Of a stretch of DNA of 61,310 bases, positions 29,014 to 38,048 are shown piece after piece; within the stretch, counting starts at the first letter, position 1; each line of letters opens with the position of its first letter. The notes beneath the pieces are model-generated. The model was not told the DNA's origin. It saw nothing but the letters and a program-made list of their open reading frames with translations, and did not search any database. Origin of the DNA: Pelosinus sp. IPA-1 (GTDB taxonomy: Bacteria; Bacillota; Negativicutes; DSM-13327); assembly GCF_030269905.1 (NCBI RefSeq), contig NZ_BSVC01000016.1, positions 1 through 61,310 on the forward strand, written 5' to 3'. The position numbers were made by a program, and so were the translations under genes.

Positions 29014-30450
29014 ATGGATTATGAAGTAGTAATCGGTTTAGAAATTCATACAGAGTTAAAGACAAATTCAAAAATTTTCTGCGGATGTAGTACAAAATTT
29101 GGTTCTGACCAAAATACCAATGTTTGTCCAGTCTGTTTAGGATTACCTGGCGTACTGCCAGTTATTAACGAAAAAGTCGTAGAATTTGCCATTCGGGCAG
29201 GGTTGGCTTTGAACTGTGAAATTTTACCTTTCAGTAAGTTTGATCGTAAAAACTATTATTATCCTGACTTGCCGAAGAACTTCCAGACTTCTCAATATGA
29301 TCTGCCCATTGCAGTAAATGGTCATTTGGATATTGAGGTCAATGGGGAAACCAAACGTATTGGCATTACCCGTATTCATATGGAAGAAGATGCTGGAAAG
29401 TTAGTACATTCTGGTGCTACGATTAATACTTCTGACTATGCTTTAGTAGATTATAATCGTACAGGTGTACCTCTACTTGAGATTGTTTCGGAACCAGACC
29501 TTCGTTCTGCGGAAGAGGCCAAAGCCTATTTAGAAAAAGTAAAGGCTATATTAGAATACTTAGATGTGTCTGATTGCAAAATGGAAGAAGGCAGTTTGCG
29601 TTGTGATGCTAATATATCACTTCGTCCAAGAGGACAAACCACTCTTGGTACCAAGGCAGAAATCAAGAACTTAAATTCCTTCCGATCTGTGCAACGGGGC
29701 CTAGAATATGAAATTGCTCGTCAAGAAGATCTTCTTGATGATGGTGGAAAAGTAATTCAAGAGACACGTACTTGGGATGAGAACAAGGGAATGACAGCTT
29801 CTATGAGAAGTAAAGAACAGGCTCATGATTATCGTTACTTGCCAGAGCCAGATCTAGTACCTATCGTTGTAGATCCTGTAAGAGTGGAAGAAATTCGCAC
29901 AAATCTGCCTGAATTGCCAGATGCGCGTAAACAACGTCTCATGGATGCCTATGGTTTATCAGAGTATGATGCCAATGTGATTACTGCGAGTAAGTCCATG
30001 GCTGATTATTTTGATCAAAGTGTACAGGCTAATGGCGATGCAAAAACAGTAGCCAATTGGTTGATGGGTGAAGTATCAAAGCATTTAAATAATGAAGGCA
30101 TTAGCATTTTAGAATGTCCTGTTTCGCCAGAACAATTGACAGAATTACTGGCTTTAATCGAGAAAGGTACTATTTCTAATAAAATAGCAAAAGCTGTATT
30201 TGAAGAAATGTGGGTCAGTCGTAAAGCTCCAGAAGTTATTGTCAAGGAAAAAGGTTTGGTACAGATTTCAGATACTAGCGAAATTGTTGCTATCGTTGAT
30301 AGTGTAATTGCTGCAAATCCTCAGTCTGTAGCTGACTTTAAAGCAGGTAAGGATAAAGCAATCGGGTTCTTAGTCGGACAAATTATGAAACAAACTAAAG
30401 GCCGGGCTAATCCAGACATGGTAAATAATTTATTACGAGAAAGATTATAA
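29014..30450 (+). CDS. gatB: Asp-tRNA(Asn)/Glu-tRNA(Gln) amidotransferase subunit B
   Basis: The 478-residue kinase/tRNA-binding subunit activates the misacylated tRNA. It shows [19 protein letters not shown] with zinc-ligand Cys residues, [26 protein letters not shown] and [11 protein letters not shown], followed by the YqeY-like tail. It starts directly after the gatA stop with GGGGAGG upstream, so the three genes form one translationally coupled operon. Confidence 0.96.
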   Translation: MDYEVVIGLEIHTELKTNSKIFCGCSTKFGSDQNTNVCPVCLGLPGVLPVINEKVVEFAIRAGLALNCEILPFSKFDRKNYYYPDLPKNFQTSQYDLPIAVNGHLDIEVNGETKRIGITRIHMEEDAGKLVHSGATINTSDYALVDYNRTGVPLLEIVSEPDLRSAEEAKAYLEKVKAILEYLDVSDCKMEEGSLRCDANISLRPRGQTTLGTKAEIKNLNSFRSVQRGLEYEIARQEDLLDDGGKVIQETRTWDENKGMTASMRSKEQAHDYRYLPEPDLVPIVVDPVRVEEIRTNLPELPDARKQRLMDAYGLSEYDANVITASKSMADYFDQSVQANGDAKTVANWLMGEVSKHLNNEGISILECPVSPEQLTELLALIEKGTISNKIAKAVFEEMWVSRKAPEVIVKEKGLVQISDTSEIVAIVDSVIAANPQSVADFKAGKDKAIGFLVGQIMKQTKGRANPDMVNNLLRERL

Positions 30451-30458
30451 AGAAGACT

Positions 30459-30493
30459 TGATTCAGATGGAGTTTTAACTCCATCTGAATCTT
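30459..30493 (+). other. Hairpin after gatB (no T-run)
   Basis: Perfect 15-bp stem GATTCAGATGGAGTT/AACTCCATCTGAATC with almost no loop, directly after the gatB stop. The following bases (TTAGCCCTTCTT) are not a proper T-tract, so it may be a transcript-protecting stem and not the terminator. Confidence 0.7.
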
Positions 30494-30499
30494 AGCCCT

Positions 30500-30577
30500 T
30501 CTTATCCAGGGACTTAGCCGCTCTTAACTCCCACTTATATAAGATGGGAGTCTTAGAGCGGTTTAGTCATCGGATAA
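30500..30577. repeat. Long 78-nt interrupted hairpin
   Basis: TTATCC, GACT, CCGCTCT and ACTCCCA pair in order with TGGGAGT, AGAGCGG, TAGTC and GGATAA around the loop CTTATATAAGA. The result is one rod with small internal loops. It is a structured RNA or inverted-repeat element, single copy in this window. Confidence 0.7.
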
Positions 30578-30586
30578 AATGAGAGA

Positions 30587-30634
30587 GAAAGTAGCTTTCG
30601 TGTCAAAACCAAGACACGGAAGCTACTTTTTTGT
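30587..30634 (+). terminator. Strong intrinsic terminator of gatCAB
   Basis: AAAGTAGCTTTCGTGTC pairs with GACACGGAAGCTACTTT (one G-T pair), loop AAAACCAA, then T6. Confidence 0.9.
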
Positions 30635-30715
30635 GTTTAAAAATTTCCAAGGATGAAAGATAAGTTGGACGTGCATAATGGTATTAATATGTCTTGTCTA
30701 TAAAGAGGTAAAAAT

Positions 30716-31396
30716 ATGATATATGATAAAGTTCCTTGGAATCTTAAGGCAGTTTTGTCAATTCATATATTACGATTGTTGGTTGGCTTGCTATTAGTAA
30801 GAGTACTTTACCCTCTAATTTTTGTCGTTACACCTTTTGTAGTGGAAGTAACAGACCGAATAGTAGTATTAATACTAGTTTATTTGACGGTACGCAGTTG
30901 TAATGGAAATTTCCGTAGTTTAGGTTTTTCATTGGAACATCTTACAGCAAATGTAGTACAAGGTTTATTGGTTGGTTTTTTATTGTTAGGAGTCAGCATA
31001 TTTAGTGAGAAACTATATACAACTGTTCTTTTTGTAACACCTAGTCCACATCCATTACTGGTACAAGTAGAAAACGCTGCTTCCTGGCGAGATTTAGCGA
31101 TACCGTTATTCTTAGCGGGTGTTTTGGCGCCTTTAACGGAAGAAATACTGTATCGATTATTTACCTTTTTACCGATGAAAGAACGTTGGGGTTTCTGGGG
31201 TGGAGCCATAGTTAGTTCCTTAATATTTGCACTCATGCACTTTAATCTCTATTGGCTGGGTGAAATGATTGTTGTGGGAGTCGGTTTATCATTTGTTTAT
31301 TACTGGACAGGATCATTGATTAGCGCAATCATTGCTCATTCTGTAATTAATACATCAAAAATTTTACTGTTGTTTTGGGGTATATCATTTATATGA
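30716..31396 (+). CDS. CPBP-family intramembrane metalloprotease
   Basis: The 226-residue membrane protein has about six helices and the three CPBP (CAAX-protease/bacteriocin-processing) motifs: EEILYR (about residue 141) with the catalytic Glu pair, FALMHFN (about 168-174) and a final IIAHSVINT (about 200). These Rce1-like proteases act within the membrane. Substrates in bacteria are mostly unknown. TAAAGAGGT precedes the ATG. The small zinc-ribbon gene follows after 16 bp. Confidence 0.85.
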   Translation: MIYDKVPWNLKAVLSIHILRLLVGLLLVRVLYPLIFVVTPFVVEVTDRIVVLILVYLTVRSCNGNFRSLGFSLEHLTANVVQGLLVGFLLLGVSIFSEKLYTTVLFVTPSPHPLLVQVENAASWRDLAIPLFLAGVLAPLTEEILYRLFTFLPMKERWGFWGGAIVSSLIFALMHFNLYWLGEMIVVGVGLSFVYYWTGSLISAIIAHSVINTSKILLLFWGISFI

Positions 31397-31412
31397 AAGG
31401 GAGATGAAAGGT

Positions 31413-31664
31413 ATGCCGAAGTGTCAATTTTGTGGTAATATGAAAAGTTTTGGTGCAAGTAAGATCCCGCCGTCAGCTACCTGTGCCAATGGCCCTATTT
31501 CAGGAATCATAGGGGAATTTAATCAAGAAAAGGAACTGATCTTTATGCATAGTTCAGGTGCTACAAAAGCCATTATCAATGCAGTAAGTCAGAATCCGCA
31601 AGAATTTTTTGATGTGTGTGTTCGCTGCGGAGAAACTTCTATAGCTTGGGATGATTATGCATAA
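31413..31664 (+). CDS. Small zinc-ribbon-like protein (83 aa), unknown
   Basis: The protein starts MPKCQFCGNMKSFGASKIPP and has a second CxxC in VCVRCGETS near residue 70. The two CxxC pairs probably hold one zinc ion. The ATG at 31413 is preferred to that at 31404 because GGGAG at 31399-31403 is too close to the latter. It is probably co-transcribed with the CPBP protease. Function unknown. Confidence 0.65.
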   Translation: MPKCQFCGNMKSFGASKIPPSATCANGPISGIIGEFNQEKELIFMHSSGATKAIINAVSQNPQEFFDVCVRCGETSIAWDDYA

Positions 31665-31757
31665 TCGCCGATAGAAGAACTTGGTAAAGGTAAAAGGGGT
31701 TTTGACCAAACAAGTCGAAGTGATTACTATTAAAATGTGAAAAAGGGGAGCGGTACG

Positions 31758-34181
31758 ATGACCAAATATCCTGAACTGCCAGTAGATAAGCTCCGTTTTA
31801 CCTGTGATGAAACTTTATTTAATTTTGAAACTACAGCCAGTATATCTCCTCTTGATGTAATGATTGGCCAAAAACGTGCAGTGAAGGCTGTTGAATTTGG
31901 TTTGTTTGCCAAAAACCAAGGATACAATATATTTATCTCTGGATTGGTGGGTACTGGGAAAATCACTTATGCCAAGTCGGCTGTTGCTAAAGTTGCTCAA
32001 GAACAACAGACACCAGGTGATTGGTGTTATGTAAATAATTTTAAGAACAGTAGCCAACCCATTGCCTTACTATTGCCGCCAGGTTTGGGACATGTCTTTT
32101 GCAAAGATATAGAAGATTTGATTGAGGACATTAAAACAGAAGTAGGGAAAGTTTTTAGTAGTGATGACTATGAAAGCGCAAAAAATGAAACAATCAAATC
32201 ATTTCAAGAACGACGCACTGTTATCATCGATTCCTTTAATCAAAAGGCTAGCGAATACGGTATATTGCCTCAGTGGTCAACGACAGGCTTCGTTGGCATG
32301 CCAATGAAAGATGGTAAAACTCTTTCCCCTGAAGAATTTCAGTCATTAGACAAAGAAGAAAGAGAAGCTACTGAAAAAAAATTGCTCTCTGTTCATGAAA
32401 AAGCTATGGAAGTAATTCGGCGTATGCAAGATCTAGAACGGGAAATGCGCGAGGAAATCCGCAAACTGGATGGAAAAGTAGGTTTGTATGCCGCAGGTAA
32501 CATGATTGATGAAGTCAGGCAAAAATACCAAGAACATAGTACAGTTGTAGAATATTTAGAAGCTATCAAAGCAGATGTTGTAAAAAACATTAGTGATTTT
32601 AAAGCCAATAGTGGCGAGGATGACCAAAGCAATCCTTTTGCTTTTCTCAAAAAGAATACCCAGGATTCTATCCGGGATAAATATAAAGTCAATTTGTTAG
32701 TGGATAATCGAGAGCTTAAAGGTGCTCCTGTCATTGTAGAATCAAATCCAACCTATTATAACTTAGTAGGCAGAGTTGAGTACGAAACTCGTATGGGGAT
32801 GGTAAGTACTGATTATACGATGATCAAAGCAGGGGCACTGCATAAAGCTAATGGTGGTTATCTTATTTTAAATGCCCGAGATGTGTTAACCAACATGGGG
32901 GCATGGGAAGCTTTAAAGCGGATTATAAAAACACAAAAATTATATGTAGAAAATCTTAGTGAACAATATGGTATGGTTGCTATGGCTACTCTTAAACCAC
33001 AAGCTGTACCAATCAATGTCAAAGTAATTTTGATTGGTAACCCCTATTTATATTATTTAATGTATAATCATGATGAAGATTTTGGCAAACTATTTAAAAT
33101 CCATGCTGATTTTGATACGCAAATGGACAGAAACGAAGATAATGTTAAAAAAATGGCAGGTTTCATTAGCTCAGCTATTGAAACGAAAGAGTTAAAGCAT
33201 TTTGACCGTTCTGCTGTGGCTAGAATGGTAGAGTATTCTTGCCGTTTGGCCGGAAGTCAAAAAAAATTAACAACTCGGTTCAGCGAAGTCGTCAAAATTT
33301 TATGTGAAGCTGATATTTGGGCTACTATGGACAAGAGTGATATTGTAACAGGGAAACATGTGAAACAAGCCATCGAAGAAAAAAGATATCGATCAAATAA
33401 ATACGAAGAGCACTTGCAGGAAATGATAGCTGATGGTAAACTCATGATTGACACAGAAGACCGAAAGGTTGGTCAAGTGAATGGTTTGGCTGTCATGGCA
33501 GTTGGAGAGTACATGTTTGGTAAACCTTCTCGAATCACCGCCAATACTTATATGGGAAAAGGCGGTATTGTAAATATTGAACGGGAAACCAAAATGAGCG
33601 GTACAAGCCATAGCAAAGGTGTGCTAATTTTAAGTGGTTATATCGGGCAAAAATATGCTCAGGAGTATCCTTTAGCTCTTACAGCAAGCTTAACATTTGA
33701 ACAATTGTATGGCGGAGTAGATGGGGATAGTGCTTCTAGTACTGAATTATATGCGCTGCTATCAAGTTTATCAGGTGTTCCTATAAAACAATCGATTGCC
33801 ATTACTGGATCTGTAAATCAAAAAGGGGAAGTGCAGCCTATTGGCGGCGTTACAGAAAAAATCGAAGGATTCTTTAGTGTATGTAAGATTAAAGGCTTAA
33901 CTGGTGAACAAGGTGTTATGATTCCTCATCAGAATGTGGATGAATTGGCTTTAAATGATGAAGTAATTGAAGCAGTAAGTCAAGGGAAGTTTCATATCTG
34001 GGCGGTCAAGACAATTGATCAAGGGATAGAAATTTTGACAGACGTACCAGCAGGCGAAATGCAAGAGGATGGCACCTATCCTTCTGGTAGTATACATTAC
34101 TTAGTCAATCAGCAATTGAAAGAATATACAGATCGCCTTATTAAATTAAGTAAAGCGGCAGAAGAAAGCAAAGCTCAATAA
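31758..34181 (+). CDS. Lon-like ATP-dependent protease (AAA_32/Lon-C type)
   Basis: The 807-residue protein has an N-terminal AAA_32-type region (SGLVGTGKI, about residues 53-61), a coiled-coil middle (about 190-300) and a C-terminal Lon serine protease domain. The catalytic Ser is in GGVDGDSASSTE and the Lys in IGGVTEKIEGFF. Unlike LonA it lacks the LAN substrate-binding domain. The Walker A ends GKI where most ATPases have GKT/S. The ATG at 31758 follows GGGGAG. Family members are annotated as Lon-like or LonB-type quality-control proteases. Monocistronic. Confidence 0.88.
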   Translation: MTKYPELPVDKLRFTCDETLFNFETTASISPLDVMIGQKRAVKAVEFGLFAKNQGYNIFISGLVGTGKITYAKSAVAKVAQEQQTPGDWCYVNNFKNSSQPIALLLPPGLGHVFCKDIEDLIEDIKTEVGKVFSSDDYESAKNETIKSFQERRTVIIDSFNQKASEYGILPQWSTTGFVGMPMKDGKTLSPEEFQSLDKEEREATEKKLLSVHEKAMEVIRRMQDLEREMREEIRKLDGKVGLYAAGNMIDEVRQKYQEHSTVVEYLEAIKADVVKNISDFKANSGEDDQSNPFAFLKKNTQDSIRDKYKVNLLVDNRELKGAPVIVESNPTYYNLVGRVEYETRMGMVSTDYTMIKAGALHKANGGYLILNARDVLTNMGAWEALKRIIKTQKLYVENLSEQYGMVAMATLKPQAVPINVKVILIGNPYLYYLMYNHDEDFGKLFKIHADFDTQMDRNEDNVKKMAGFISSAIETKELKHFDRSAVARMVEYSCRLAGSQKKLTTRFSEVVKILCEADIWATMDKSDIVTGKHVKQAIEEKRYRSNKYEEHLQEMIADGKLMIDTEDRKVGQVNGLAVMAVGEYMFGKPSRITANTYMGKGGIVNIERETKMSGTSHSKGVLILSGYIGQKYAQEYPLALTASLTFEQLYGGVDGDSASSTELYALLSSLSGVPIKQSIAITGSVNQKGEVQPIGGVTEKIEGFFSVCKIKGLTGEQGVMIPHQNVDELALNDEVIEAVSQGKFHIWAVKTIDQGIEILTDVPAGEMQEDGTYPSGSIHYLVNQQLKEYTDRLIKLSKAAEESKAQ

Positions 34182-34196
34182 TCCCTGCTATAAATA

Positions 34197-34232
34197 GAAG
34201 GGTGCCTTAGTTGGCACCCTTTGTTTCTATGA
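34197..34232 (+). terminator. Intrinsic terminator of the Lon-like gene
   Basis: AAGGGTGCC-TTAGTT-GGCACCCTT followed by TGTTTCT. Confidence 0.85.
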
Positions 34233-34279
34233 TGAAGGGCATCTATTTTGTAAAGTTATAAGTAGAAAGGTGATAATAA

Positions 34280-35653
34280 GTGGAAAAACAAATACAACCT
34301 GTAACAAGAAATAATACATATACATTTGATATTGTCAGTTTAGGTCATAGTGGTGAAGGTGTAGGAAAATATGAAGGTTTTACTGTCTTTGTGCCCTATG
34401 GTTTACCAGGAGAAACAGTAGAAGTTGTAATTACAGAAGTGAAAAAGAGCTATGCCAAAGGTAAATTAAAAAGGGTAGTAAAAGCGGCAGACATGCGATG
34501 TCAACCTAAATGCCCTATTTATTATCAGTGTGGCGGTTGCCAATTACAACATGTTGATTATAAAGAACAGCTTGCTTTAAAACGACAAACTGTAGTAGAT
34601 GCTGTTACTCGTATTGGGAAACTGGCAGAGGTGGTAATTCATCCTACCATCGGTGCAGAAGATTCTTGGTATTATCGTAATAAGATGCAATTTCCTATTG
34701 GTACGGTTCAGGGGAAAATTGCCGTAGGCTGTTTTGCTCAAGGAACTCATAATATTATTAATACAGAGCATTGCTTTATTCAGCATGAGGCTAATAATCT
34801 TGTTGCTCAGACTGTGCAGCAAATCATAACTGAACTAGGAATTAGTACGTACGATGAGCGTACAGGGCGCGGAACTATGCGTCATGTATTAGGGCGGGTG
34901 GGAACGGCTACTGATGAAGTAATGGTAGTGTTGGTAACGGCAACCTATGAATTGCCGCACCAAGAGAAGATTATCGCAGCCTTACGCCAAAGAATCCCTA
35001 ATCTAGTAAGCATTGTACAAAATATAAACACCAATCGCACCAATGTGATTCTAGGGAATCGTACAAAAACCTTATGGGGAGAAAATTCGATAACGGATAG
35101 ACTCGGCGAATTCATTTTTCACATTTCACCTCGATCCTTCTTCCAGGTCAATACGAAACAAGCAGAAGTGCTGTATAATAAAGCCGTAGAATATGCCGGA
35201 TTATCAGGACATGAAACGGTTATTGATGCATATTGCGGCACTGGTACCATCACTCTGTTTTTAGCGAAACATGCGAAAAAAGTATATGGTATTGAAATCG
35301 TGGAACCAGCGACTCGTGATGCACGTCATAATGCAGAGATCAATCAGGTAGATAATGTAGAATTTATTACAGGGGATATGGTTAATGTAATGCCACAAAT
35401 GTCTAAGGACGGGATTCGTCCTCATACCATTGTTGTCGATCCACCAAGGGCGGGTTGTGACAAGAATGTATTAGAAGCCTTTGCATCGATGAACCCTGAA
35501 CGTATTGTCTATGTCTCTTGTAATCCTTCTTCCTTATCAAGAGATCTGGCTATCTTAGAGGAATACGGGTACAAAACAAAAGAGATTCAGCCAGTTGATA
35601 TGTTTTCACATACGTATCATGTGGAGTGCGTGGCGTTGATAGAGCGGAAGTAG
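34280..35653 (+). CDS. rlmD: 23S rRNA (uracil-C5)-methyltransferase, RlmD/RumA family
   Basis: The 457-residue SAM-dependent methyltransferase has an N-terminal TRAM domain (about 10-70), an iron-sulfur cysteine cluster (CQPKCPIYYQCGGCQ, about 74-88) and a Rossmann methyltransferase domain with DAYCGTGTITLFLA, VVDPPRAGCDK and the catalytic Cys in YVSCNPSSLSRD. Firmicute members may act as RlmCD at two uridines. GTG start with AAAGGTG upstream. The last codons (HVECVALIE) are the source of the repeated tails found downstream at 37664, 49298 and 54817. Confidence 0.92.
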   Translation: MEKQIQPVTRNNTYTFDIVSLGHSGEGVGKYEGFTVFVPYGLPGETVEVVITEVKKSYAKGKLKRVVKAADMRCQPKCPIYYQCGGCQLQHVDYKEQLALKRQTVVDAVTRIGKLAEVVIHPTIGAEDSWYYRNKMQFPIGTVQGKIAVGCFAQGTHNIINTEHCFIQHEANNLVAQTVQQIITELGISTYDERTGRGTMRHVLGRVGTATDEVMVVLVTATYELPHQEKIIAALRQRIPNLVSIVQNINTNRTNVILGNRTKTLWGENSITDRLGEFIFHISPRSFFQVNTKQAEVLYNKAVEYAGLSGHETVIDAYCGTGTITLFLAKHAKKVYGIEIVEPATRDARHNAEINQVDNVEFITGDMVNVMPQMSKDGIRPHTIVVDPPRAGCDKNVLEAFASMNPERIVYVSCNPSSLSRDLAILEEYGYKTKEIQPVDMFSHTYHVECVALIERK

Positions 35654-35741
35654 GTAGTAATGCGGACTGTCACAGTTTTAGTTAATTTTACAAGTGTGTA
35701 ATTATGTTCGCTCAGACTCCGGTTTGAGCGATTTTTTGTTT
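35618..35741 (+). repeat. rlmD 3'-end repeat, copy A (in the intact gene)
   Basis: The stretch starting CATGTGGAGTGCGTGGCGTT inside the rlmD C-terminus, with its stop codon, AT-rich trailer and TTATGTTCGC-type terminator, is the reference for copies B-D. The 3' end of rum/rumA is a known integration site for some integrative elements (from memory), so this may be an att site. Confidence 0.7.
35703..35738 (+). terminator. Intrinsic terminator of rlmD, TTATGTTCGC family
   Basis: CGCTCAGAC-TCCG-GTTTGAGCG followed by T6. Family members at 37.75, 49.38, 57.24 and 58.91 kb keep the fold with compensatory changes. Confidence 0.88.
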
Positions 35742-35961
35742 AGGGGTGTTGCCCAGTAGAGGGGATTCGTGTAAAGGTATTGAATATTATAGTGAAATGA
35801 TACTCATGCAGTTTTTCCTGCTATTGAAGTAAGAGATATGATCGCATATAAGGGTATTCAGTTGCTGAATGTATTATTTATAATATAGTATTAGCCCAAA
35901 TAAGACCATGCAACGGTTTCAAAAATTTAACACTAACGGATTAATTAGAGGAGGATACATT

Positions 35962-37086
35962 ATGAAAATTTCAAAGAAAGATGCGTTGATATGGTTTGAT
36001 TTTTTTTCGCAATTGCCTGAGGAAGAGGAACTTATGATAAAACAACAAGAAATCATTTACGCTACCTTTGCACAAATTGAGGCAGCGATCGAACATAGAA
36101 ATGATATGTTAATGTCGGAAATTAAAAGTTTAAAAACGTTGGAGAATAGAACTTTTTTTGTGGGAAATGAAAGTAAATTCGCAAAAGGCTGTCGTTCTTG
36201 CTTGTTAGGCACTGGACTCAGTGCTATTAGAAAAACGAACAAATGTAACATAGAGTGTAAGTTCTGTTATAATTATGGAGAACTAGACGATATTCCTCCA
36301 GTTGGCGAAGGTATGTGGGAAATTGGAGGCACAAAATTTTATGAGAAGGATATTGATTTACTTCTTTCCATCCACCAGAAACCCACTGGCATTTCCTACG
36401 TTTATTTAGAACCATTCATAGAAATTGAAAAATACTATCCTGTAATAAAGAAATTTAGAGATGCTCAAATTCATCAACATCTATATACAAATGGCATCTT
36501 AGCTACGGAAGAGACGCTGAAGGCATTGGGTGAAGCTGGTCTTAACGAGATACGTTTTAACCTGGGTGCTTCTAAGTGTTCAGATAAAGTTATTGAGAAT
36601 ATTGGAATAGCAAAAAAATATATTAAAAATGTAGGTATTGAAACGCCAATGACTCCTGAGTTTTTCGAGGCTTTTTTAAAGAAAAAGCAAGCAATCTTTG
36701 AAACAAAACTCGATTTTATCAATTGTGCAGAATTACATTTAAATGAGAATAACATAGACAATTATTATGGGGAAAATATGTATATTTCCAGACATGGCTA
36801 TATATCTCCAATTTGGAGTAGGGAATTAACTCTGAAATTCATGAAAATAGCCGATGAAGATAAGTGGGATTTAGTAGTACATGATTGCTCAAATAATACA
36901 AAATTTGCTAGAGATTTAAATTTGAGCAGCAAAGAGGGTAAATGGTTCGGAGCCAGTAATTATGCCGGTGAGTTTTCCAGGATTCCATATGAAGTATTTT
37001 TACCAATACTGCGTGATGACAAATTCGAATTTTTAAGTGAAGAAGAATTGCCTGACGGCTATAAACCAGGAGAGATGATTTTTTAG
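35962..37086 (+). CDS. Radical SAM protein, unknown function
   Basis: The 374-residue protein has the canonical cluster motif CNIECKFC (CxxxCxxC, about residue 95) followed by the TIM-barrel β-strand region (HLYTNGILATEETLKAL, LNEIRFNLGAS). About 85 residues of helical N-terminus precede the cluster and include an extra CRSC pair. No SPASM domain is obvious. The ATG at 35962 follows GAGGAGG. It is the main gene of the module between repeat copies A and B. A peptide- or cofactor-modifying role is possible but not shown. Confidence 0.8.
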   Translation: MKISKKDALIWFDFFSQLPEEEELMIKQQEIIYATFAQIEAAIEHRNDMLMSEIKSLKTLENRTFFVGNESKFAKGCRSCLLGTGLSAIRKTNKCNIECKFCYNYGELDDIPPVGEGMWEIGGTKFYEKDIDLLLSIHQKPTGISYVYLEPFIEIEKYYPVIKKFRDAQIHQHLYTNGILATEETLKALGEAGLNEIRFNLGASKCSDKVIENIGIAKKYIKNVGIETPMTPEFFEAFLKKKQAIFETKLDFINCAELHLNENNIDNYYGENMYISRHGYISPIWSRELTLKFMKIADEDKWDLVVHDCSNNTKFARDLNLSSKEGKWFGASNYAGEFSRIPYEVFLPILRDDKFEFLSEEELPDGYKPGEMIF

Positions 37087-37223
37087 AAAGTCTTGTCAAT
37101 TGATACTGGGGTGGTTGTGGGAGACCTTTCGAGAAACACCATGAATAACTATTAAAGGAATTTATCACTCTAATATAATGACAACAGTATTAATAATGCA
37201 ATTATAAGAAAGGTGGTAGACTT

Positions 37224-37493
37224 ATGAAAGATATTACTGTACTTATAACGGATTGGTGCCCTCATTGTAAAAGGGCAATTAATTGGATTGATGAAGTAAA
37301 GCAAGAGAAACCGGAATATAAAGACATTAAAGTAGAAATCATTGATGAAGAGAAGACTCCTGCAATTGCAAAGCAATACGATTATTATTATGTTCCAACT
37401 TATTATGTAGAAAAGCGTAAAATTTTTGAAGGTGGCACTACTAAAGATATTGTACGTAAAGTGTTTGAAGAAGCCATTAAAACAGATATTTAA
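37224..37493 (+). CDS. Thioredoxin/glutaredoxin-like protein (89 aa)
   Basis: The small thioredoxin-fold protein has a CPHC active site (Cys12 and Cys15 in ITDWCPHCKRA) and the cis-Pro in YYYVPTYYV. Length matches the mini-thioredoxins of anaerobes. AAAGGTGG precedes the ATG. It lies 137 bp after the radical SAM gene on the same strand, so it might reduce that protein or its substrate (inference). Confidence 0.82.
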   Translation: MKDITVLITDWCPHCKRAINWIDEVKQEKPEYKDIKVEIIDEEKTPAIAKQYDYYYVPTYYVEKRKIFEGGTTKDIVRKVFEEAIKTDI

Positions 37494-37663
37494 CTTTATG
37501 ATATTCATTACTATGGCATTCTGGATCGGACTAGGGGAACCCATGGGGATGTTGCTTTTTTGACTTCTAATACCGCTCTCACTGACTCTTAAAAATAGAG
37601 GTGTCGTGGGGGTGTCAAACCTCCTAATTTATCGTATATTAGTATCAAGCTCCTATTACAACA

Positions 37664-37784
37664 CATGTTGAGTGTGTGGCGTTGATAGAGAGGGAGTGGC
37701 TGAATTTAAAAGGTTTGCTGGTTTTAGAGTAATTTTATATGTGTGTTATGTTCGCCTATACTTTGGTTTAGGCGAATTTTTTTA
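37664..37784 (+). repeat. rlmD 3'-end repeat, copy B (candidate att scar)
   Basis: CATGTTGAGTGTGTGGCGTT then GATAGAGAGGGAGTGGCTG reproduces the last codons of an rlmD-type gene (HVECVALIERE) with no gene body in front. An AT-rich trailer and a TTATGTTCGC-type terminator follow. Upstream arm TTAGTATCA is shared with copy C. Confidence 0.75.
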
Positions 37785-37786
37785 TT
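37747..37786 (+). terminator. Intrinsic terminator, TTATGTTCGC family
   Basis: CGCCTATAC-TTTG-GTTTAGGCG followed by AATTTTTTT. Confidence 0.85.
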
Positions 37787-38048
37787 AAAACGACACCACT
37801 AGAAATTTAGCAGAGTCAGTTTAATAAACGAAACGTCAAGCAAAAGCTTGGTTTTGATAGTTTGGAAACTACTGAGAAAATAACTTGTGAAATCGGCAAA
37901 TTATTTGAAATGCTGTATATGCGTTTTCGGTTTTATTTATTTAGGGAAAAGCATAGTGTAGTACGAGAATAGAGGTGAGGTCGATTATATATACTGTTAT
38001 GTTAATTGCCACCTGTTCCCGTGGCATTTGAGGAGGTTAACATTAACT

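Larger units (their letters stand above)
37494..38048 (+). other. Intergenic region holding repeat copy B
   Basis: 555 bp without a gene. It holds the second rlmD tail (37664) with its terminator, then an AT-rich leader. Just before the endonuclease ribosome-binding site is a hairpin TGCCAC-CTGTTCCC-GTGGCA (38007-38026) that could influence its translation. Confidence 0.55.
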
